A stretch of DNA of 64,000 bases from Albidovulum sp. (GCA_026989275.1 JALSJQ010000013.1:28413-92412); one strand, 5' to 3'. Positions 46,875-59,747 are shown, counted from the first letter of the stretch. The notes: generated from the letters alone by a model not told the origin. Made by a program: numbers and translations.

Positions 46875-47762
46875 ATGAGCGAGGCGGATGCGGAGAAGTT
46901 GTCGCCCGGAGCGGTGCCGGGCAGGAGCCGCACGGCGGGCGACGACAGGACCGCTCCGTCGGATCCGGCGGCCGGGAAGGCGCGCGAGGAAGACCGCGCT
47001 GCGGCTGAGCCGGCGGGGGAGGCGGCTTCCGAGCGCCCGCGGCGCAATTTCTACGGTCGGCGCGCGGGCAAGCGGCTGCGGCCGAGCCAGAAGCGCTATC
47101 TTGCCGACCTTGCCCATCTCGCACCGCCGGGCGTCGGCTTCGAGGAGAATCCCGGGCGCCGGCCGGTCGATCCGGCACGCTGGTTCGGCGACGACCGCCC
47201 GGTCTGGCTCGAGATCGGCTTCGGCGGCGGAGAACACATGGTTCATCAGGCGCTGCGCAACCCCGGGGTCGGCATTGTCGGCTGCGAGCCCTTCATCAAC
47301 GGCGTCGCCATGCTGATCGGCAAGATTCGCACCGCCGGGGTGGGGAATGTCAGGGTCTGGCCCGGGGATGTGCGCGACCTTTTCGACGTGCTGCCCGATG
47401 CCTCGATCGATCGGGCCTTCCTGCTCTATCCCGACCCGTGGCCGAAGCGGCGTCATCACAAGCGTCGTTTCGTCAATCCCGAATTTCTCGATCCGCTGGC
47501 GCGGGTGCTGAAGCCGGGGGCGGTCTTTCGCGTCGCGACCGATATCGGCGACTATGTGCGCCAGACGCTCGAGGAAGTGTGGATCCGGCGCGACGATTTC
47601 GACTGGCTCGCCGAAGGCCCGGAGGATTGGCGCCTTCCCTGGCCGGACTGGATTTCCACCCGATACGAGCAGAAGGCCCTGCGCGAGGGCCGCACCCCGC
47701 ATTATCTCACTTTCGTCAGGCGCGGTGCGAAGGACGTGAAGGAGAGAGCGGATGAGACGTGA
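46875..47762 (+). CDS. trmB: tRNA (guanine-N7)-methyltransferase
   Basis: The 295-residue SAM enzyme forms m7G46 in tRNAs. Core motifs are [17 protein letters not shown], the late acidic motif [19 protein letters not shown] and the C-terminal [13 protein letters not shown]. About 55 residues at the N-terminus are disordered and charged, beyond the usual 230-240 aa length; the start is fixed by CGGAGGAG before ATG 46875. It overlaps aroA by 11 bases. Confidence 0.95.
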   Translation: MSEADAEKLSPGAVPGRSRTAGDDRTAPSDPAAGKAREEDRAAAEPAGEAASERPRRNFYGRRAGKRLRPSQKRYLADLAHLAPPGVGFEENPGRRPVDPARWFGDDRPVWLEIGFGGGEHMVHQALRNPGVGIVGCEPFINGVAMLIGKIRTAGVGNVRVWPGDVRDLFDVLPDASIDRAFLLYPDPWPKRRHHKRRFVNPEFLDPLARVLKPGAVFRVATDIGDYVRQTLEEVWIRRDDFDWLAEGPEDWRLPWPDWISTRYEQKALREGRTPHYLTFVRRGAKDVKERADET

Positions 47763-49116
47763 TGCGGGCAGGCCCGTTCCCCGGACCATCGGTCGGAGCG
47801 CCCCTCTCGGGGGCACGGCCGAGGTGCCGGGGGACAAGTCGATCTCGCACCGGGCGCTGATCCTCGGGGCGCTCGCGGTTGGCGAGACGCGGATCAGCGG
47901 ACTTCTAGAAGGCGACGATGTGCGCGACACCGCCCGGGCCATGGCGGCCTTCGGGGCCCGTGTCGAGCGGCTCGGTGCCGGCGAATGGCGGGTGACGGGA
48001 GTGGGGGTTGGCGGCTTCGCCGAGCCTGCGGACGTGATCGATTGCGGCAATTCGGGCACCGGCGTGCGCCTGGTCATGGGGGCGATGGCGACCACGCCGA
48101 TCACCGCCACCTTCACCGGCGACGCCTCGCTCCGCAGCCGGCCGATGGGACGGGTGACGGAGCCGCTCGCGCTCTTCGGGGCCCGTGCCTTCGGCCGCGA
48201 AGGCGGGCGGCTGCCGATGACGGTGGTGGGCGCGGCCGAGCCGGTGCCGGTGCGTTACACCCTGCCGGTGGCGTCGGCGCAGGTGAAGTCGGCGGTGCTT
48301 CTGGCCGGTCTTGCCGCTCCGGGCGAGACGGTGGTGATCGAACCGGTGCCGACGCGCGACCATACCGAGCGGATGCTGGCCGGGTTCGGCGCCGATCTCG
48401 CCATCGAGGAGAGCGCGGAGGGGCGGGTGATCCGCCTTGCCGGCCAGCCGGAGCTCGTCGGGCAGCGCATCGCCGTGCCGCGCGATCCTTCCTCCGCCGC
48501 CTTCCCGGTGGCGGCGGCGCTGATGATACCGGGTTCGGAGATCGTCGTGCCCGGCGTCGGCATCAACCCGACGCGGGCCGGCTTCTTCGAGACGCTCGGC
48601 GAGATGGGAGCCGACATCCGCTTCGGGAAGCTGCGCGAGGAGGGGGGCGAGCCGGTGGCCGACATCCATGTGCGCCACACCGGCGCGCTTCGGGGCATCG
48701 AGGTGCCGCCCGAGCGCGCTCCGGCGATGATCGACGAATACCCGATCCTCGCCGCCCTTGCCGCCTTTGCCGAAGGCCCGACGGTGATGCGCGGCATCGG
48801 CGAGCTGCGGGTCAAGGAAACCGACCGGATCGATGCGATGGCCCGCGGCCTCGAGGCGGTGGGCGTGCCGGTCAAGGAGGGCGAGGATTTTCTCGTCGTC
48901 CACGGGCGGAGCCCCGAAGGGGTGCGGGGAGGCGCCACCATCGCCAGCCGGCTCGACCACCGCATCGCCATGAGCTTCGCCTGCCTCGCCATGGCCGCCG
49001 CCGAGCCGGTGACGATCGACGATGTCCGCCCCGTGGCCACCTCTTTTCCCGGCTTCTTCGAGCTGATGGCGGGATTGGCTTCCGGGGTGGCAGGGTCGGC
49101 GGAAGAGGCAGGGTGA
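47752..49116 (+). CDS. aroA: EPSP synthase (3-phosphoshikimate 1-carboxyvinyltransferase)
   Basis: The 454-residue shikimate-pathway enzyme has [91 protein letters not shown] and LDHRIAMSF. This pattern is the class II type, also known from Agrobacterium. The position that is Ala in the insensitive CP4 enzyme (NAATG) is Gly here (NSGTG). The gene begins inside the 3' end of trmB. Confidence 0.97.
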   Translation: MRRDAGRPVPRTIGRSAPLGGTAEVPGDKSISHRALILGALAVGETRISGLLEGDDVRDTARAMAAFGARVERLGAGEWRVTGVGVGGFAEPADVIDCGNSGTGVRLVMGAMATTPITATFTGDASLRSRPMGRVTEPLALFGARAFGREGGRLPMTVVGAAEPVPVRYTLPVASAQVKSAVLLAGLAAPGETVVIEPVPTRDHTERMLAGFGADLAIEESAEGRVIRLAGQPELVGQRIAVPRDPSSAAFPVAAALMIPGSEIVVPGVGINPTRAGFFETLGEMGADIRFGKLREEGGEPVADIHVRHTGALRGIEVPPERAPAMIDEYPILAALAAFAEGPTVMRGIGELRVKETDRIDAMARGLEAVGVPVKEGEDFLVVHGRSPEGVRGGATIASRLDHRIAMSFACLAMAAAEPVTIDDVRPVATSFPGFFELMAGLASGVAGSAEEAG

Positions 49117-49191
49117 CCACGCCTTTCGCTTGTCCGGGGACGGGGCTTCGTGGCGTGGCCGGATGAGAAGATAGGGAACGAGGAGGGCCGC

Positions 49192-49746
49192 ATGAAGCCG
49201 AGGGAGCTTGGGATCGGGGCCGCAGGCCCCGGGGGCGTCGGAGCCTGCGCCACCGCGCGGACGCTGCTGCTTGCCGCCGCCGTCGTCTATGTCGCCATGA
49301 TCTGCGCGCTGTTCCTGTTCGCACCGGAAGGGGCGCCACCGGCGCTGGATCTGGCCCTGACGGGCTACGGGCCGGACGATGTTGCCGCCTATTTCGCCCG
49401 CCTCGACAGGCCGGCGGTGCTCCATGCCGTCGGGCCCTTCCGCTGGCTCGACTATCTCTTCCCGCCGCTCCTCGCGCTGGGGCTTGCCGCCCTGTTCCGT
49501 TGTCTGGGCGGGCGGGGTGGGGCGGCACTGGCCGGTGCCGTCCTCGCGGTGATCTACGGCCTGGCCGATCTGAGCGAGAACGTGCTGATCGACAGCATGA
49601 TCCGGGGGTGGCCGAATCTGCCCGATAACGCGACCGTCATTCGTGCCGCTCTGGCCACGCGCATCAAGTTCGCGGCGCTCGGCTTCGCCCTCCTCGCGCT
49701 CGGCCTCGTGTGGTGGAAGCGGCGGCGGGAGGGAGAGCCTTCATGA
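49192..49746 (+). CDS. Four-helix membrane protein, unknown
   Basis: The 184-residue protein has four hydrophobic segments (about 23-45, 85-105, 110-130 and 158-175). [20 protein letters not shown] and [15 protein letters not shown] are its most distinctive parts. I do not recognise a named function. GAGGAGGG precedes ATG 49192. The stop overlaps the cmk start as ATGA, so it is coupled to cmk. Confidence 0.8.
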   Translation: MKPRELGIGAAGPGGVGACATARTLLLAAAVVYVAMICALFLFAPEGAPPALDLALTGYGPDDVAAYFARLDRPAVLHAVGPFRWLDYLFPPLLALGLAALFRCLGGRGGAALAGAVLAVIYGLADLSENVLIDSMIRGWPNLPDNATVIRAALATRIKFAALGFALLALGLVWWKRRREGEPS

Positions 49747-50372
49747 AGGGACGCATCTTCACGGTGGCGATCGACGGGCCGGCGGCCTCGGGAAAGGGCA
49801 CCATCGCCCGGGCGCTGGCCGAGCGCTTCGGCCTCGCCCATCTCGACACCGGGCTGCTCTATCGCGCCGTGGCCGCCCGGGCGCTCGCGGGGGAGGACCC
49901 GGTGACGGCGGCCGAAAGGCTGACCGAGGCCGATCTCGCCCGTCCCGACCTGCGCAGCGAGGCGGTGGGGCGCCGGGCTTCGGAGGTGGCGGCCATTCCG
50001 GCGGTGCGGGCGGCCCTCCTCGACTTCCAGCGCCGCTTCGCCCGCCGGGAAGGAGGGGCCGTTCTCGACGGGCGCGACATCGGAACGGTCATCTGCCCAG
50101 AAGCCGAGGTCAAGCTGTTCGTCACCGCCGAAGACGTGATCCGCGCCCGTCGCCGCCACGAGGAGTTGCGCGCCCGCGGCGAGGAGGTGTCCTTCGAGGA
50201 GGTGCTCGCCGATCTGCGCGCGCGCGATGCCCGCGATGCGGCCCGGTCCGCAGCGCCGCTCCGGCCGGCGCCCGATGCGCTCTTGCTCGACACGAGCAAA
50301 CTCTCTATAGAGGCGGCCGTCGAAGCGGCGGCAGGACATGTCGAGGCGAAGATCGGGCAGGGTCGGGGCTGA
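49743..50372 (+). CDS. cmk: Cytidylate kinase
   Basis: The 209-residue kinase phosphorylates CMP and dCMP. P-loop [18 protein letters not shown], substrate loops [15 protein letters not shown] and [23 protein letters not shown], and lid [14 protein letters not shown] are present. GGAGGGAGAG precedes ATG 49743. It stands before rpsA, as in most proteobacteria. Confidence 0.96.
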   Translation: MKGRIFTVAIDGPAASGKGTIARALAERFGLAHLDTGLLYRAVAARALAGEDPVTAAERLTEADLARPDLRSEAVGRRASEVAAIPAVRAALLDFQRRFARREGGAVLDGRDIGTVICPEAEVKLFVTAEDVIRARRRHEELRARGEEVSFEEVLADLRARDARDAARSAAPLRPAPDALLLDTSKLSIEAAVEAAAGHVEAKIGQGRG

Positions 50373-50505
50373 ACCGGCCCTGATCGTTTTCACCGTTGCC
50401 TCTCCGGGGCCGAAGGCGCCAGCCCGCGGTCCGCGACCGGGAAGCCGCAAGACCGGCGGAGACAACCGCCTGGCCGGAATAGACGATGCAAAGGAAGTGA
50501 GCTGA

Positions 50506-52212
<1,707 letters not shown>

Positions 52213-52233
52213 GGGCCCGGCCCTCGCCGATCG

Positions 52234-52260
52234 AAGGGGCGGCTCCGGCCGCCCCTTTCC
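52234..52260 (+). terminator. Terminator of rpsA
   Basis: AAGGGGCGGC-TCCG-GCCGCCCCTT is a perfect 10-bp stem followed by a short pyrimidine run. It lies 22 bp after the rpsA stop and resembles the rpsI terminator in sequence and shape. Confidence 0.88.
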
Positions 52261-52435
52261 CTGTCCGCTTCCGTGGTCGAGCCGATCCGGCCGCGGTGGC
52301 GGCCTGTCGGTTGCGCCATTGTCCGGGATCGGGGAAAAGACGCGCAAATTCCGGTCTTTCGTTTCTTGGGGCTTTCCCGGCGGCCGAAATTGCGGCAAAG
52401 TTTTCCCGCAAGCCGGGATGCGCGAAGAGGTTGAC

Positions 52436-52720
52436 ATGATCCGTTCCGAACTCATCCAGATCATTGCCGACGAGAACCCCCATCTCTACCAGAAGGATGT
52501 CGAGCGGCTGGTGAACACCATCTTCGAGGAGATCGTCACCGCTCTTGCCAACGGGCAGCGCGTCGAGCTGCGCGGTTTCGGGGCCTTTTCGGTCAAGAAA
52601 CGCGACGGGCGCATCGGCCGCAATCCGCGCACGGGCGAGCCGGTCGAGGTGCCGCCCAAGCATGTGCCCTTCTTCAAGGCCGGCAAGCAGTTGCGCGAGC
52701 GCCTCAACCGCGCCGGCTGA
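52436..52720 (+). CDS. ihfB: Integration host factor subunit beta
   Basis: The 94-residue DNA-bending protein of the HU/IHF family has [34 protein letters not shown], the beta-arm tip [20 protein letters not shown] and C-terminal KQLRERLN. It is dimeric with IhfA. I start at 52436 (MIRSELI, the family start) with AAGAGG upstream; an in-frame ATG at 52418 would add six residues. Confidence 0.96.
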   Translation: MIRSELIQIIADENPHLYQKDVERLVNTIFEEIVTALANGQRVELRGFGAFSVKKRDGRIGRNPRTGEPVEVPPKHVPFFKAGKQLRERLNRAG

Positions 52721-52773
52721 TCGCCCTGCCGGGCTTGCGCGCCGCTCTTTCCGCTCTTCGTCAGGGGTGAAAC

Positions 52774-53112
52774 ATGCGCATCATCCGTCTTGCCTTCCTC
52801 GCCGTCATCGCCGTTCTTCTCGTCACCTTCGCCCTGGCCAATCGCTCCCCGGTGGTGGTATCGCTCCTGCCCGAGAGCCTCGAGCAGGTCTTCGGCCTTT
52901 CCCTCCGGTGGGAAATGCCCCTTTTCCTCGTGGTGTTCCTCGGGATCGTCTTCGGCCTGCTGATCGGTTTCCTGTGGGAATGGATGCGGGAATATCGCTA
53001 CCGGGCCGAGGCCGCCCGCAAGCGCCGCGAGGCCGAGCGGCTCGCCCGCGAACTCGAGACGCGCAAGGCCGAGGAGCGCAAGCAGCACGATGTGCTGGCG
53101 CTGATCGAGTAG
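52774..53112 (+). CDS. LapA-domain (DUF1049) membrane protein
   Basis: The 112-residue protein has two helices (residues 5-23 and 48-68). The conserved [15 protein letters not shown] follows the first helix and a charged coiled coil ([25 protein letters not shown]) follows the second. LapA/YciS proteins take part in lipopolysaccharide assembly control. It stands between ihfB and trpF, the usual place in this group. Confidence 0.88.
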   Translation: MRIIRLAFLAVIAVLLVTFALANRSPVVVSLLPESLEQVFGLSLRWEMPLFLVVFLGIVFGLLIGFLWEWMREYRYRAEAARKRREAERLARELETRKAEERKQHDVLALIE

Positions 53113-53116
53113 GGCG

Positions 53117-53816
53117 ATGGGGGCGCGCCTCTACACCGACCCCCGGGCGACCGACCGCCCCGGCGGCGGGGTGCAGGTCAAGATCTGCGGCCTCACCCGG
53201 ACCGAGGACGTGGCCGCTGCGGTCGCCGCCGGCGCGCGCTATGTCGGCTTCGTCCATTTTCCCCGTTCGCCGCGCCATGTCACGCTCGATGCGGCGCGGG
53301 CGCTGATGCTCGAGGTGCCGCCGGGCGTCGCCCGGGTGATCCTGCTGGTCGATCCCGACGATGCCCTGCTCGATCAGGTGGCCGCCGTGCTGCCGGCCGA
53401 CATCGTCCAGCTTCACGGTCGTGAGACGCCGCCGCGCGTCGCCGAGATCCGCCGCCGCCTGGGGCTGCCGGTGATGAAGGCGGCAGGGGTGGGCGACGCC
53501 GCCGATCTGCCGGCGCTCGACGCCCATGAAGCGGTGGCCGACATGGTGCTGGTCGATGCCCGCCCCCCCGAGGGGGCACGGATGCCGGGAGGGCACGGCG
53601 TGCCCTTCGACTGGCGGCTGATCGCCGGCCGGCGGTGGAAGAAGCCGTGGATGCTTGCCGGCGGGCTGACCCCCGGCAATGTCGCCGAAGCGGTGCGACT
53701 GACGGGGGCACGGCAGGTGGACGTGTCATCAGGGGTGGAATCCGCCCCCGGAATCAAGGACAAGGAACGCATGGCCGCCTTCATCGAGGCGGCACAGGGT
53801 GGAAAGAGCGTGCGAC

Positions 53817-53824
<8 letters not shown>
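53117..53824 (+). CDS. trpF: Phosphoribosylanthranilate isomerase
   Basis: The 235-residue TIM-barrel enzyme carries out the third step of tryptophan synthesis. Catalytic Cys24 lies in [12 protein letters not shown] and the acidic residue in [28 protein letters not shown] and VQLHG are typical. ATG 53117 adds 18 residues before the core; a GTG at 53171 is the alternative. It overlaps trpB by 8 bases. Confidence 0.95.
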
Positions 53825-55049
<1,225 letters not shown>

Positions 55050-55186
55050 TGCGGCGGGTGCGGCCGGCCCTTGCGGGCAGGGACGCCGATTGCGGAGCGG
55101 GGCAGGGAAAGCCGTGCGGGGCGGGGCGGTTCATCGCGGCCTGTCGGCCCGGTCGGAGCAGCCGCGAAGGGCCGCGGGCCGTCGCA

Positions 55187-56119
55187 TCAGGTGCGTTCCT
55201 CTTCGTTTTCCTTGCCGGCATGCCGGGCCTGTGCCGCCAGCCAGGCATCGAACCCGATCCGCCGGCGGATCTCGGCGAAGTCCATGAGCAGATCGTCCGG
55301 CACGGCACCGGCCTTCAGCCCCTCGAGCGCCCGGAGCATCGCCTTCATTGCCGCCGACAGCAGCGTCAGCGGATAGGCGGCGATGGCGAAGCCCAGCGCC
55401 TCGAGCCGTGCAGGGGGCAGGAGGGGCGTGCGGCCGCCTTCCAGCATGTTGGCCATGTGGATGCCCGGCGCATCAGTGCAGATTCGGCGCATCTCGTCCT
55501 CGCTCTCGGGAGCCTCGACGAACAGGATGTCGGCACCGGCTTCGGCGAAGGCGCGGGCGCGGGCGATGGCCTCGTCGAGACCGTGGGTCGTGCGGGCATC
55601 GGTGCGGGCCAGGATCAGGATGTCGTCGCCCGCCTCTCGCGCCGCCACGGCCGCGCGAATGCGCGCCACGGCCTCGGCCCGTCCGACCACCTGCTTGCCT
55701 CCGACATGGCCGCAGCGCTTGGGCGCCTGCTGGTCCTCGATCATCACCGCGGCGAAGCCGGCCCGGGCGAAGCCCTGCACCGTGCGGCGGATGTTGAGGG
55801 CGTTTCCGTGGCCCGTGTCGCCGTCGCCGATCACCGGGATCGTCACCGCATCGCAGATGGCGCGGCCGGCCTCCAGCATCTCGGTCACCGTGGCAAGCCC
55901 CGTATCGGGCAGGCCCAGCCGCGCGGCCGAAGTGGCAAAGCCCGACATGAAGCTCAGGGGAAAGCCCGCCTGTTCGATCAGCCTTGCCGAGAGCGCGTCG
56001 AAACAGCACGGCATGACGATCAGCCGCCCTTCGGCCAGGAGCGCGCGCAGCCGGTCGGGCGCGGAAGGCAGGCGGCGCGGTGGCAGGAGGGGCGGCATGT
56101 CGGAGGGGGATCCGCTCAT
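55187..56119 (-). CDS. Isocitrate lyase/PEP mutase superfamily lyase
   Basis: The 310-residue TIM-barrel protein has PCCFDALSARLIEQAGFPLSFMSGF, the Mg site GDGDTGHGNALN, the catalytic-cysteine motif KRCGHVGGK and LARTDARTTHGLDEAI. KRCGH points to a true C-C lyase (methylisocitrate, dimethylmalate or oxaloacetate-type) rather than a phosphonate mutase. It starts inside the TRAP large-subunit stop (ATGA), so transport and cleavage of one C4-C6 hydroxy-acid or keto-acid are probably linked. Confidence 0.9.
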   Translation of the reverse strand: MSGSPSDMPPLLPPRRLPSAPDRLRALLAEGRLIVMPCCFDALSARLIEQAGFPLSFMSGFATSAARLGLPDTGLATVTEMLEAGRAICDAVTIPVIGDGDTGHGNALNIRRTVQGFARAGFAAVMIEDQQAPKRCGHVGGKQVVGRAEAVARIRAAVAAREAGDDILILARTDARTTHGLDEAIARARAFAEAGADILFVEAPESEDEMRRICTDAPGIHMANMLEGGRTPLLPPARLEALGFAIAAYPLTLLSAAMKAMLRALEGLKAGAVPDDLLMDFAEIRRRIGFDAWLAAQARHAGKENEEERT

Positions 56120-57390
56120 CGGAACAGCTCGTAAGGAATCCACAGCGCCAGATCCTGCCAGAACCACAGCACCGCCGACATGAGCAGCATCATCGCGGCG
56201 AAGGGCAGCGCTCCCCGCACCACGCTTTCGATCCGCGCCTTGCCGACCGCCTGGATGATGAACAGGTTGAGCCCCACGGGGGGTGTGATGAGCGCCGTTT
56301 CGATCAGCACCACGAAGAAGATGCCGAACCAGATCGGGTCGATGTGCATGGCCTCCAGCGCCGGGAACAGCACCGGCACCATGATCAGCATCATCGACAG
56401 CGCCTCGAGGAAGAAGCCGACCACCAGCAGCACCCCGCCTACCGCGAGAATGAACAGGGTCGGGCTCGAGATGGTCGTCGTCAGCCACATGCTGATCTGC
56501 TGGGGGATCAGGTAGAGCGTGATCGCATAGGAAAACACCTTCGCTCCGGCGACGATGATGAAGATCATCGCCGTGGTGCGTAGCGCATCCTCGACCGCCT
56601 CGCGCAGGCGGGAGAACGTCATCCGCCCCATGGCGAAGGTCATCACCATGGCGATGACGAATCCCACCCCTGCGCTTTCGGACGGGGTCGCGATGCCGGC
56701 ATAGATCGAACCGATGATCACCACCGCCAGCGCCAGGGTCGGCAGCGCCCTGAGCGTAGCGCGCAGCCGCTCGGGCCACGGGGTGCGCACGAGCGGCAGG
56801 TCGGCACGCAGGCGGCTGTAGGCCATGGCATAGAGGATGAACAGGAAGGCCAGCAGCAGCCCCGGCCCGATGCCGGCGAGAAACAGGGTCGGGATCGAGG
56901 TCTCGGTGATGACGCCATAGAGGATCAGCGGGATCGACGGCGGAATGAGAATGCCCAGCGTGCCGCCCGCGGCCAGCTGCCCCAGGATGAAGGGTTCGTG
57001 ATAGCCTCGCCGCTTCATCTCGGGGATGGCGACGGTGCCGATCGTGGCGGCGGTGGCGACCGACGAGCCCGAGATCGCCGAGAACAGCGTGCAGGAGAGG
57101 ATCGTCGCCACGCCCAGCCCCCCCGGCCAGTGGCCGACCCAGGCCTGGACCGCGGCAAACAGGTCGCGGCCCACGCCGCCCTTGAGCAGCACGTTCGACA
57201 TCAGGAGGAACATGGGCACGGCCAGAAGCTCGAAACTGTCCATCGCGCCGAACAGCCGTTGCGGGACGGCGATCAGCGGCAGGCCTTTCAGCATCAGCAG
57301 CACCGTGCCGAGCGCCCCCATCGCGAAGGCCACCGGCACCCGCAGGAGCAGAAGCGCGACCAGGGCGCAGATGATCAGAAGCGCTTCCAT
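56116..57390 (-). CDS. TRAP transporter large permease (DctM)
   Basis: The 424-residue protein has about 12 helices and DctM family motifs FLLMSNVLLKGG, AISGSSVATAATIGTVAIPEMKRRGY, GGTLGILIPPSIPLILYGVITE and a C-terminal ALITPPVGLNLFIIQAV. It is the Na+-driven transport subunit. GGAAGGGG precedes the ATG. It is separated from the small subunit by 2 bases. Confidence 0.95.
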   Translation of the reverse strand: MEALLIICALVALLLLRVPVAFAMGALGTVLLMLKGLPLIAVPQRLFGAMDSFELLAVPMFLLMSNVLLKGGVGRDLFAAVQAWVGHWPGGLGVATILSCTLFSAISGSSVATAATIGTVAIPEMKRRGYHEPFILGQLAAGGTLGILIPPSIPLILYGVITETSIPTLFLAGIGPGLLLAFLFILYAMAYSRLRADLPLVRTPWPERLRATLRALPTLALAVVIIGSIYAGIATPSESAGVGFVIAMVMTFAMGRMTFSRLREAVEDALRTTAMIFIIVAGAKVFSYAITLYLIPQQISMWLTTTISSPTLFILAVGGVLLVVGFFLEALSMMLIMVPVLFPALEAMHIDPIWFGIFFVVLIETALITPPVGLNLFIIQAVGKARIESVVRGALPFAAMMLLMSAVLWFWQDLALWIPYELFR

Positions 57391-57392
57391 CG

Positions 57393-57941
57393 CTACGCCC
57401 CTTCCGGCCCGTCGGCGGCCGCCTCGGCGAATGTGCCGCCGGCCACTTCGCCATCGCGCCAGATGCGGATGAGCGCGGCCAGCGACTGCAGCGCCATCAG
57501 CCCGAAGCCGACCCAGATCGCGGACTGGACCCAGACGAGGGGCACGGCGAGGTAGCTGTCGGTGGTGTGGCCCAGAAGCGTCGCCTTCCACCACAGATCC
57601 CAGCCGTATTTCACCGTCACCGCGCAGAAGAACAGGATCGTCGCTTCGGCGAAGCTGTCCGCCAGCTTGCGCCAGATGGAGCCGGGGTCCCGGAACGTCA
57701 GGTCGATGAAGATGTGCGCCCGGTGCCGGTGGACATGGGCAATCGCCAGGAAGGCCCCCCAGACCTGGAAGATGCGGCTGACCTCGTCCACCCAGACGGT
57801 GGGGGACAGCAGCACATAGCGCATGAACACTTCGAAGCTGATGAACAGGCCGACGGCGAAGAACATCCATGCGGCAATGCGGCCCGCGACCTCGGACAGA
57901 AGGTCGGACAGGCGCAGGAAGCGGTCCAGCAAGGCGGTCAT
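57393..57941 (-). CDS. TRAP transporter small permease (DctQ)
   Basis: The 182-residue protein has four helices. It shows FEVFMRYVLLSPTVWVDEVSRIFQVWGAFLAIAHVHRHRAHIFID, the characteristic DctQ stretch. I start at 57941 (MTALLDRF); the open frame extends upstream but crosses the intercistronic hairpin. It pairs with the large subunit. Confidence 0.93.
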   Translation of the reverse strand: MTALLDRFLRLSDLLSEVAGRIAAWMFFAVGLFISFEVFMRYVLLSPTVWVDEVSRIFQVWGAFLAIAHVHRHRAHIFIDLTFRDPGSIWRKLADSFAEATILFFCAVTVKYGWDLWWKATLLGHTTDSYLAVPLVWVQSAIWVGFGLMALQSLAALIRIWRDGEVAGGTFAEAAADGPEGA

Positions 57942-57975
57942 GGCGTTGCCCAAGGGTTCGGTGAAGGATGTCGGG

Positions 57976-58004
57976 AAGGGGCGGCCCGAAGGGGGCCGCC
58001 CCTT
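57976..58004 (-). terminator. Intercistronic hairpin, dctP/dctQ
   Basis: A perfect 12-bp stem (AAGGGGCGGCCC and its complement) with a 5-base loop lies between the binding-protein stop and the small-permease start, without a real T-run. It would act as a partial terminator or 3'-protecting stem that keeps binding-protein mRNA in excess over the permeases. Confidence 0.6.
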
Positions 58005-58023
58005 GCGCTCTCGTGATGCGCCG

Positions 58024-59019
58024 TCAGCGGGCCGCCGCGCGGATCGCGTCAACCGCCTGCCTGCCGATGTCGCCGGTTTCGTCGATGAAACGATCGACCA
58101 CGCCGGCGGTGGCCCTTTCCCATTCGGCGCGCTCGGAGTCGGTCAGCTCGATCACCGTCATCTTGTCGCGCACGAAGGCGACGGCGTCGGCCTCTTTCTG
58201 GTAGATGGCGTCGCGCAGCTCCTTCTCGACCTCGGCAGCGGCCTCGGTGATGATCTTCTGCTGTTCGGGCGTCAGGCTGTTGTAGAAATCGTTGTTCATG
58301 ACGGCCAGGAACTCGATCGCGCTGTCGAAGGTCAGGGTCATGTGGTCCATGACCTCATAGAGCTTGCGCGACTTCACCGCGGTGGCGCCGGTCATGCCGA
58401 CATCGACTGCATGCTGCTGGTAGGCCAGGAACTGCTTGGAGCCCGACATCAGCACCGGTGCGCCGCCCAGCGCCTCGACCGTCCAGCCCTGGATCTTGCC
58501 ATAGGTGCGCACCTTGCGGTCCTTCAGGTCGGAAGGCTTGCGGATGGCAAAACCGTTCGACAGGTAGATGTTGCGTCCGAAGGCCTGCCACCACAGCACG
58601 CGGTTGTTGGTCTCCTTCAGGATCGCGTCGTCGAGGATCTTGCGCAGCGCCGAGCCCTGGCGCACCGCGGCGCGCAGCTGGGCCTCGTCCTTGAAGATGA
58701 AGGGGATGGCGACGACATCCACCGCCGGGACGGCACCCGTGAAACGGCCGAGATAGGCCGACCCCGCCTCGACCGCGCCCGAGCCGACGGCCCCCGGCAC
58801 CTCCTTGTCCTTGAAGAGCTGGGCCGAGGGAAAGAGCTGCAATTCGAGTTCGCCGCCCGAGCGTTCCTCTATCTTCTGCTTGAAGGACAGCCAGTTCTGA
58901 CCGAGCGGATGGGTCGCCGGCAATTGCAGCGTCACGCGAATGATCGTCTTGGCCTCGCCGACGGCGCCGGCAAGGGCGATGGCGGCGGCGCCAAGCGCGC
59001 CCAGGATGAAATTGCGCAT
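58024..59019 (-). CDS. TRAP transporter substrate-binding protein (DctP)
   Basis: The 331-residue periplasmic protein has a signal peptide (1-23, cleavage near GEAKT). It shows LQLPATHPLGQNWLSFKQKIEERSGGELELQLFPSAQL, FGRNIYLSNGFAIRKPSDLKDRKVRT with the carboxylate-binding Arg region, and WSGSKQF-like GSKQFLAYQQHAVD. It captures an organic acid for the DctQM pair. The ligand cannot be told; the linked lyase suggests a C4-C6 hydroxy- or keto-acid. Confidence 0.93.
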   Translation of the reverse strand: MRNFILGALGAAAIALAGAVGEAKTIIRVTLQLPATHPLGQNWLSFKQKIEERSGGELELQLFPSAQLFKDKEVPGAVGSGAVEAGSAYLGRFTGAVPAVDVVAIPFIFKDEAQLRAAVRQGSALRKILDDAILKETNNRVLWWQAFGRNIYLSNGFAIRKPSDLKDRKVRTYGKIQGWTVEALGGAPVLMSGSKQFLAYQQHAVDVGMTGATAVKSRKLYEVMDHMTLTFDSAIEFLAVMNNDFYNSLTPEQQKIITEAAAEVEKELRDAIYQKEADAVAFVRDKMTVIELTDSERAEWERATAGVVDRFIDETGDIGRQAVDAIRAAAR

Positions 59020-59109
59020 CTCTACCTCCCTTTGTCGCGGCTCGGGCCCTGGTTATGTTTTCGCTATCTGCCCGGCCGCGGGCAGCGTGGCACCGCCCCC
59101 TTCGCGATG

Positions 59110-59550
59110 TCAAGTTGTCGTGCGCTGCCGGTCGGGGGAAGGAGGGACTTCCCCGCCCTGCGTGGCCGTGCTGGCGGGGGAGAGAGCCGCCCCGCTTTCA
59201 GGTGCCGCGAGGCCCATGTCGGCAAAGGCGCCCTGCGCCTGCCACTGCCGGGCGATTTCGCCGAGGTTTTCGAGAATGCAGCGCAGCTCCGCGCCGCGTT
59301 CGGTCAGCCCGTAGGTGACGGCGGGCGGGATCGTCGGCTCCTGCCTGCGCCAGACGACCCCGGCTCTCTCGAGCCGCCGCAGCCTTTCGGTCAGCATCCG
59401 GGTCGAGATGCCGGGAATGGCGCGCCTGAGCGCCCCGAAGCGCTGCGGCCCCTGTTCCGCAAGCACCCAGAGAATGTAGATCGTCCACGGCCCGGCGATG
59501 AGGCGCAGGATGGCTTCCATCGGGCATGTCGGAGCGCGGTTGCGTTTCAT
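59110..59550 (-). CDS. HxlR-family transcriptional regulator
   Basis: The 146-residue winged-helix protein has CPMEAILRLIAGPWTIYILWVLAEQGPQRFGALRRAIPGISTRMLTERL and the wing ERAGVVWRRQEPTIPPAVTYGLTERG. Cys9 stands where redox-sensing members (YodB, HypR) have their sensor cysteine. It is divergent from the DoxX-like gene, with an ACT-N4-AGT palindrome between them, and lies upstream of the TRAP operon on the same strand. It probably controls the dioxygenase group and itself. Confidence 0.92.
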   Translation of the reverse strand: MKRNRAPTCPMEAILRLIAGPWTIYILWVLAEQGPQRFGALRRAIPGISTRMLTERLRRLERAGVVWRRQEPTIPPAVTYGLTERGAELRCILENLGEIARQWQAQGAFADMGLAAPESGAALSPASTATQGGEVPPSPDRQRTTT

Positions 59551-59572
59551 GAGACGGTTTCCGGTTCGGTAG

Positions 59573-59590
59573 GTAGTTACTAAAAAGTTC
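59573..59590. promoter_or_regulatory. Candidate HxlR operator
   Basis: TAGT-T-ACTA (59574-59582) overlaps ACT-AAAA-AGT (59579-59588). Nested ACT/AGT half-sites are the known form of YodB/HxlR-type boxes. The site is 23 bp upstream of the hxlR start in an A+T-rich divergent promoter; a TATGAT box at 59601-59606 may serve the plus strand. Confidence 0.55.
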
Positions 59591-59747
59591 CTGCTTTCAT
59601 TATGATATTTACACTCTAGATTGAATTTAGTTGAAAACGGGAATCACCACAATGGCTTTCCGGGATCGCGGAATTCATGTGCTGCGGAAGGCGCATCCGG
59701 TCAGGCGGCAACCGGCCGGCTGCCGGCAGACAGGAAGGGGAGAGTGA

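Noticed and set aside
45567..48116. 849-codon open frame antisense to metK-trmB-aroA
   Set aside because: Lies opposite three certain genes and has no motif of its own.
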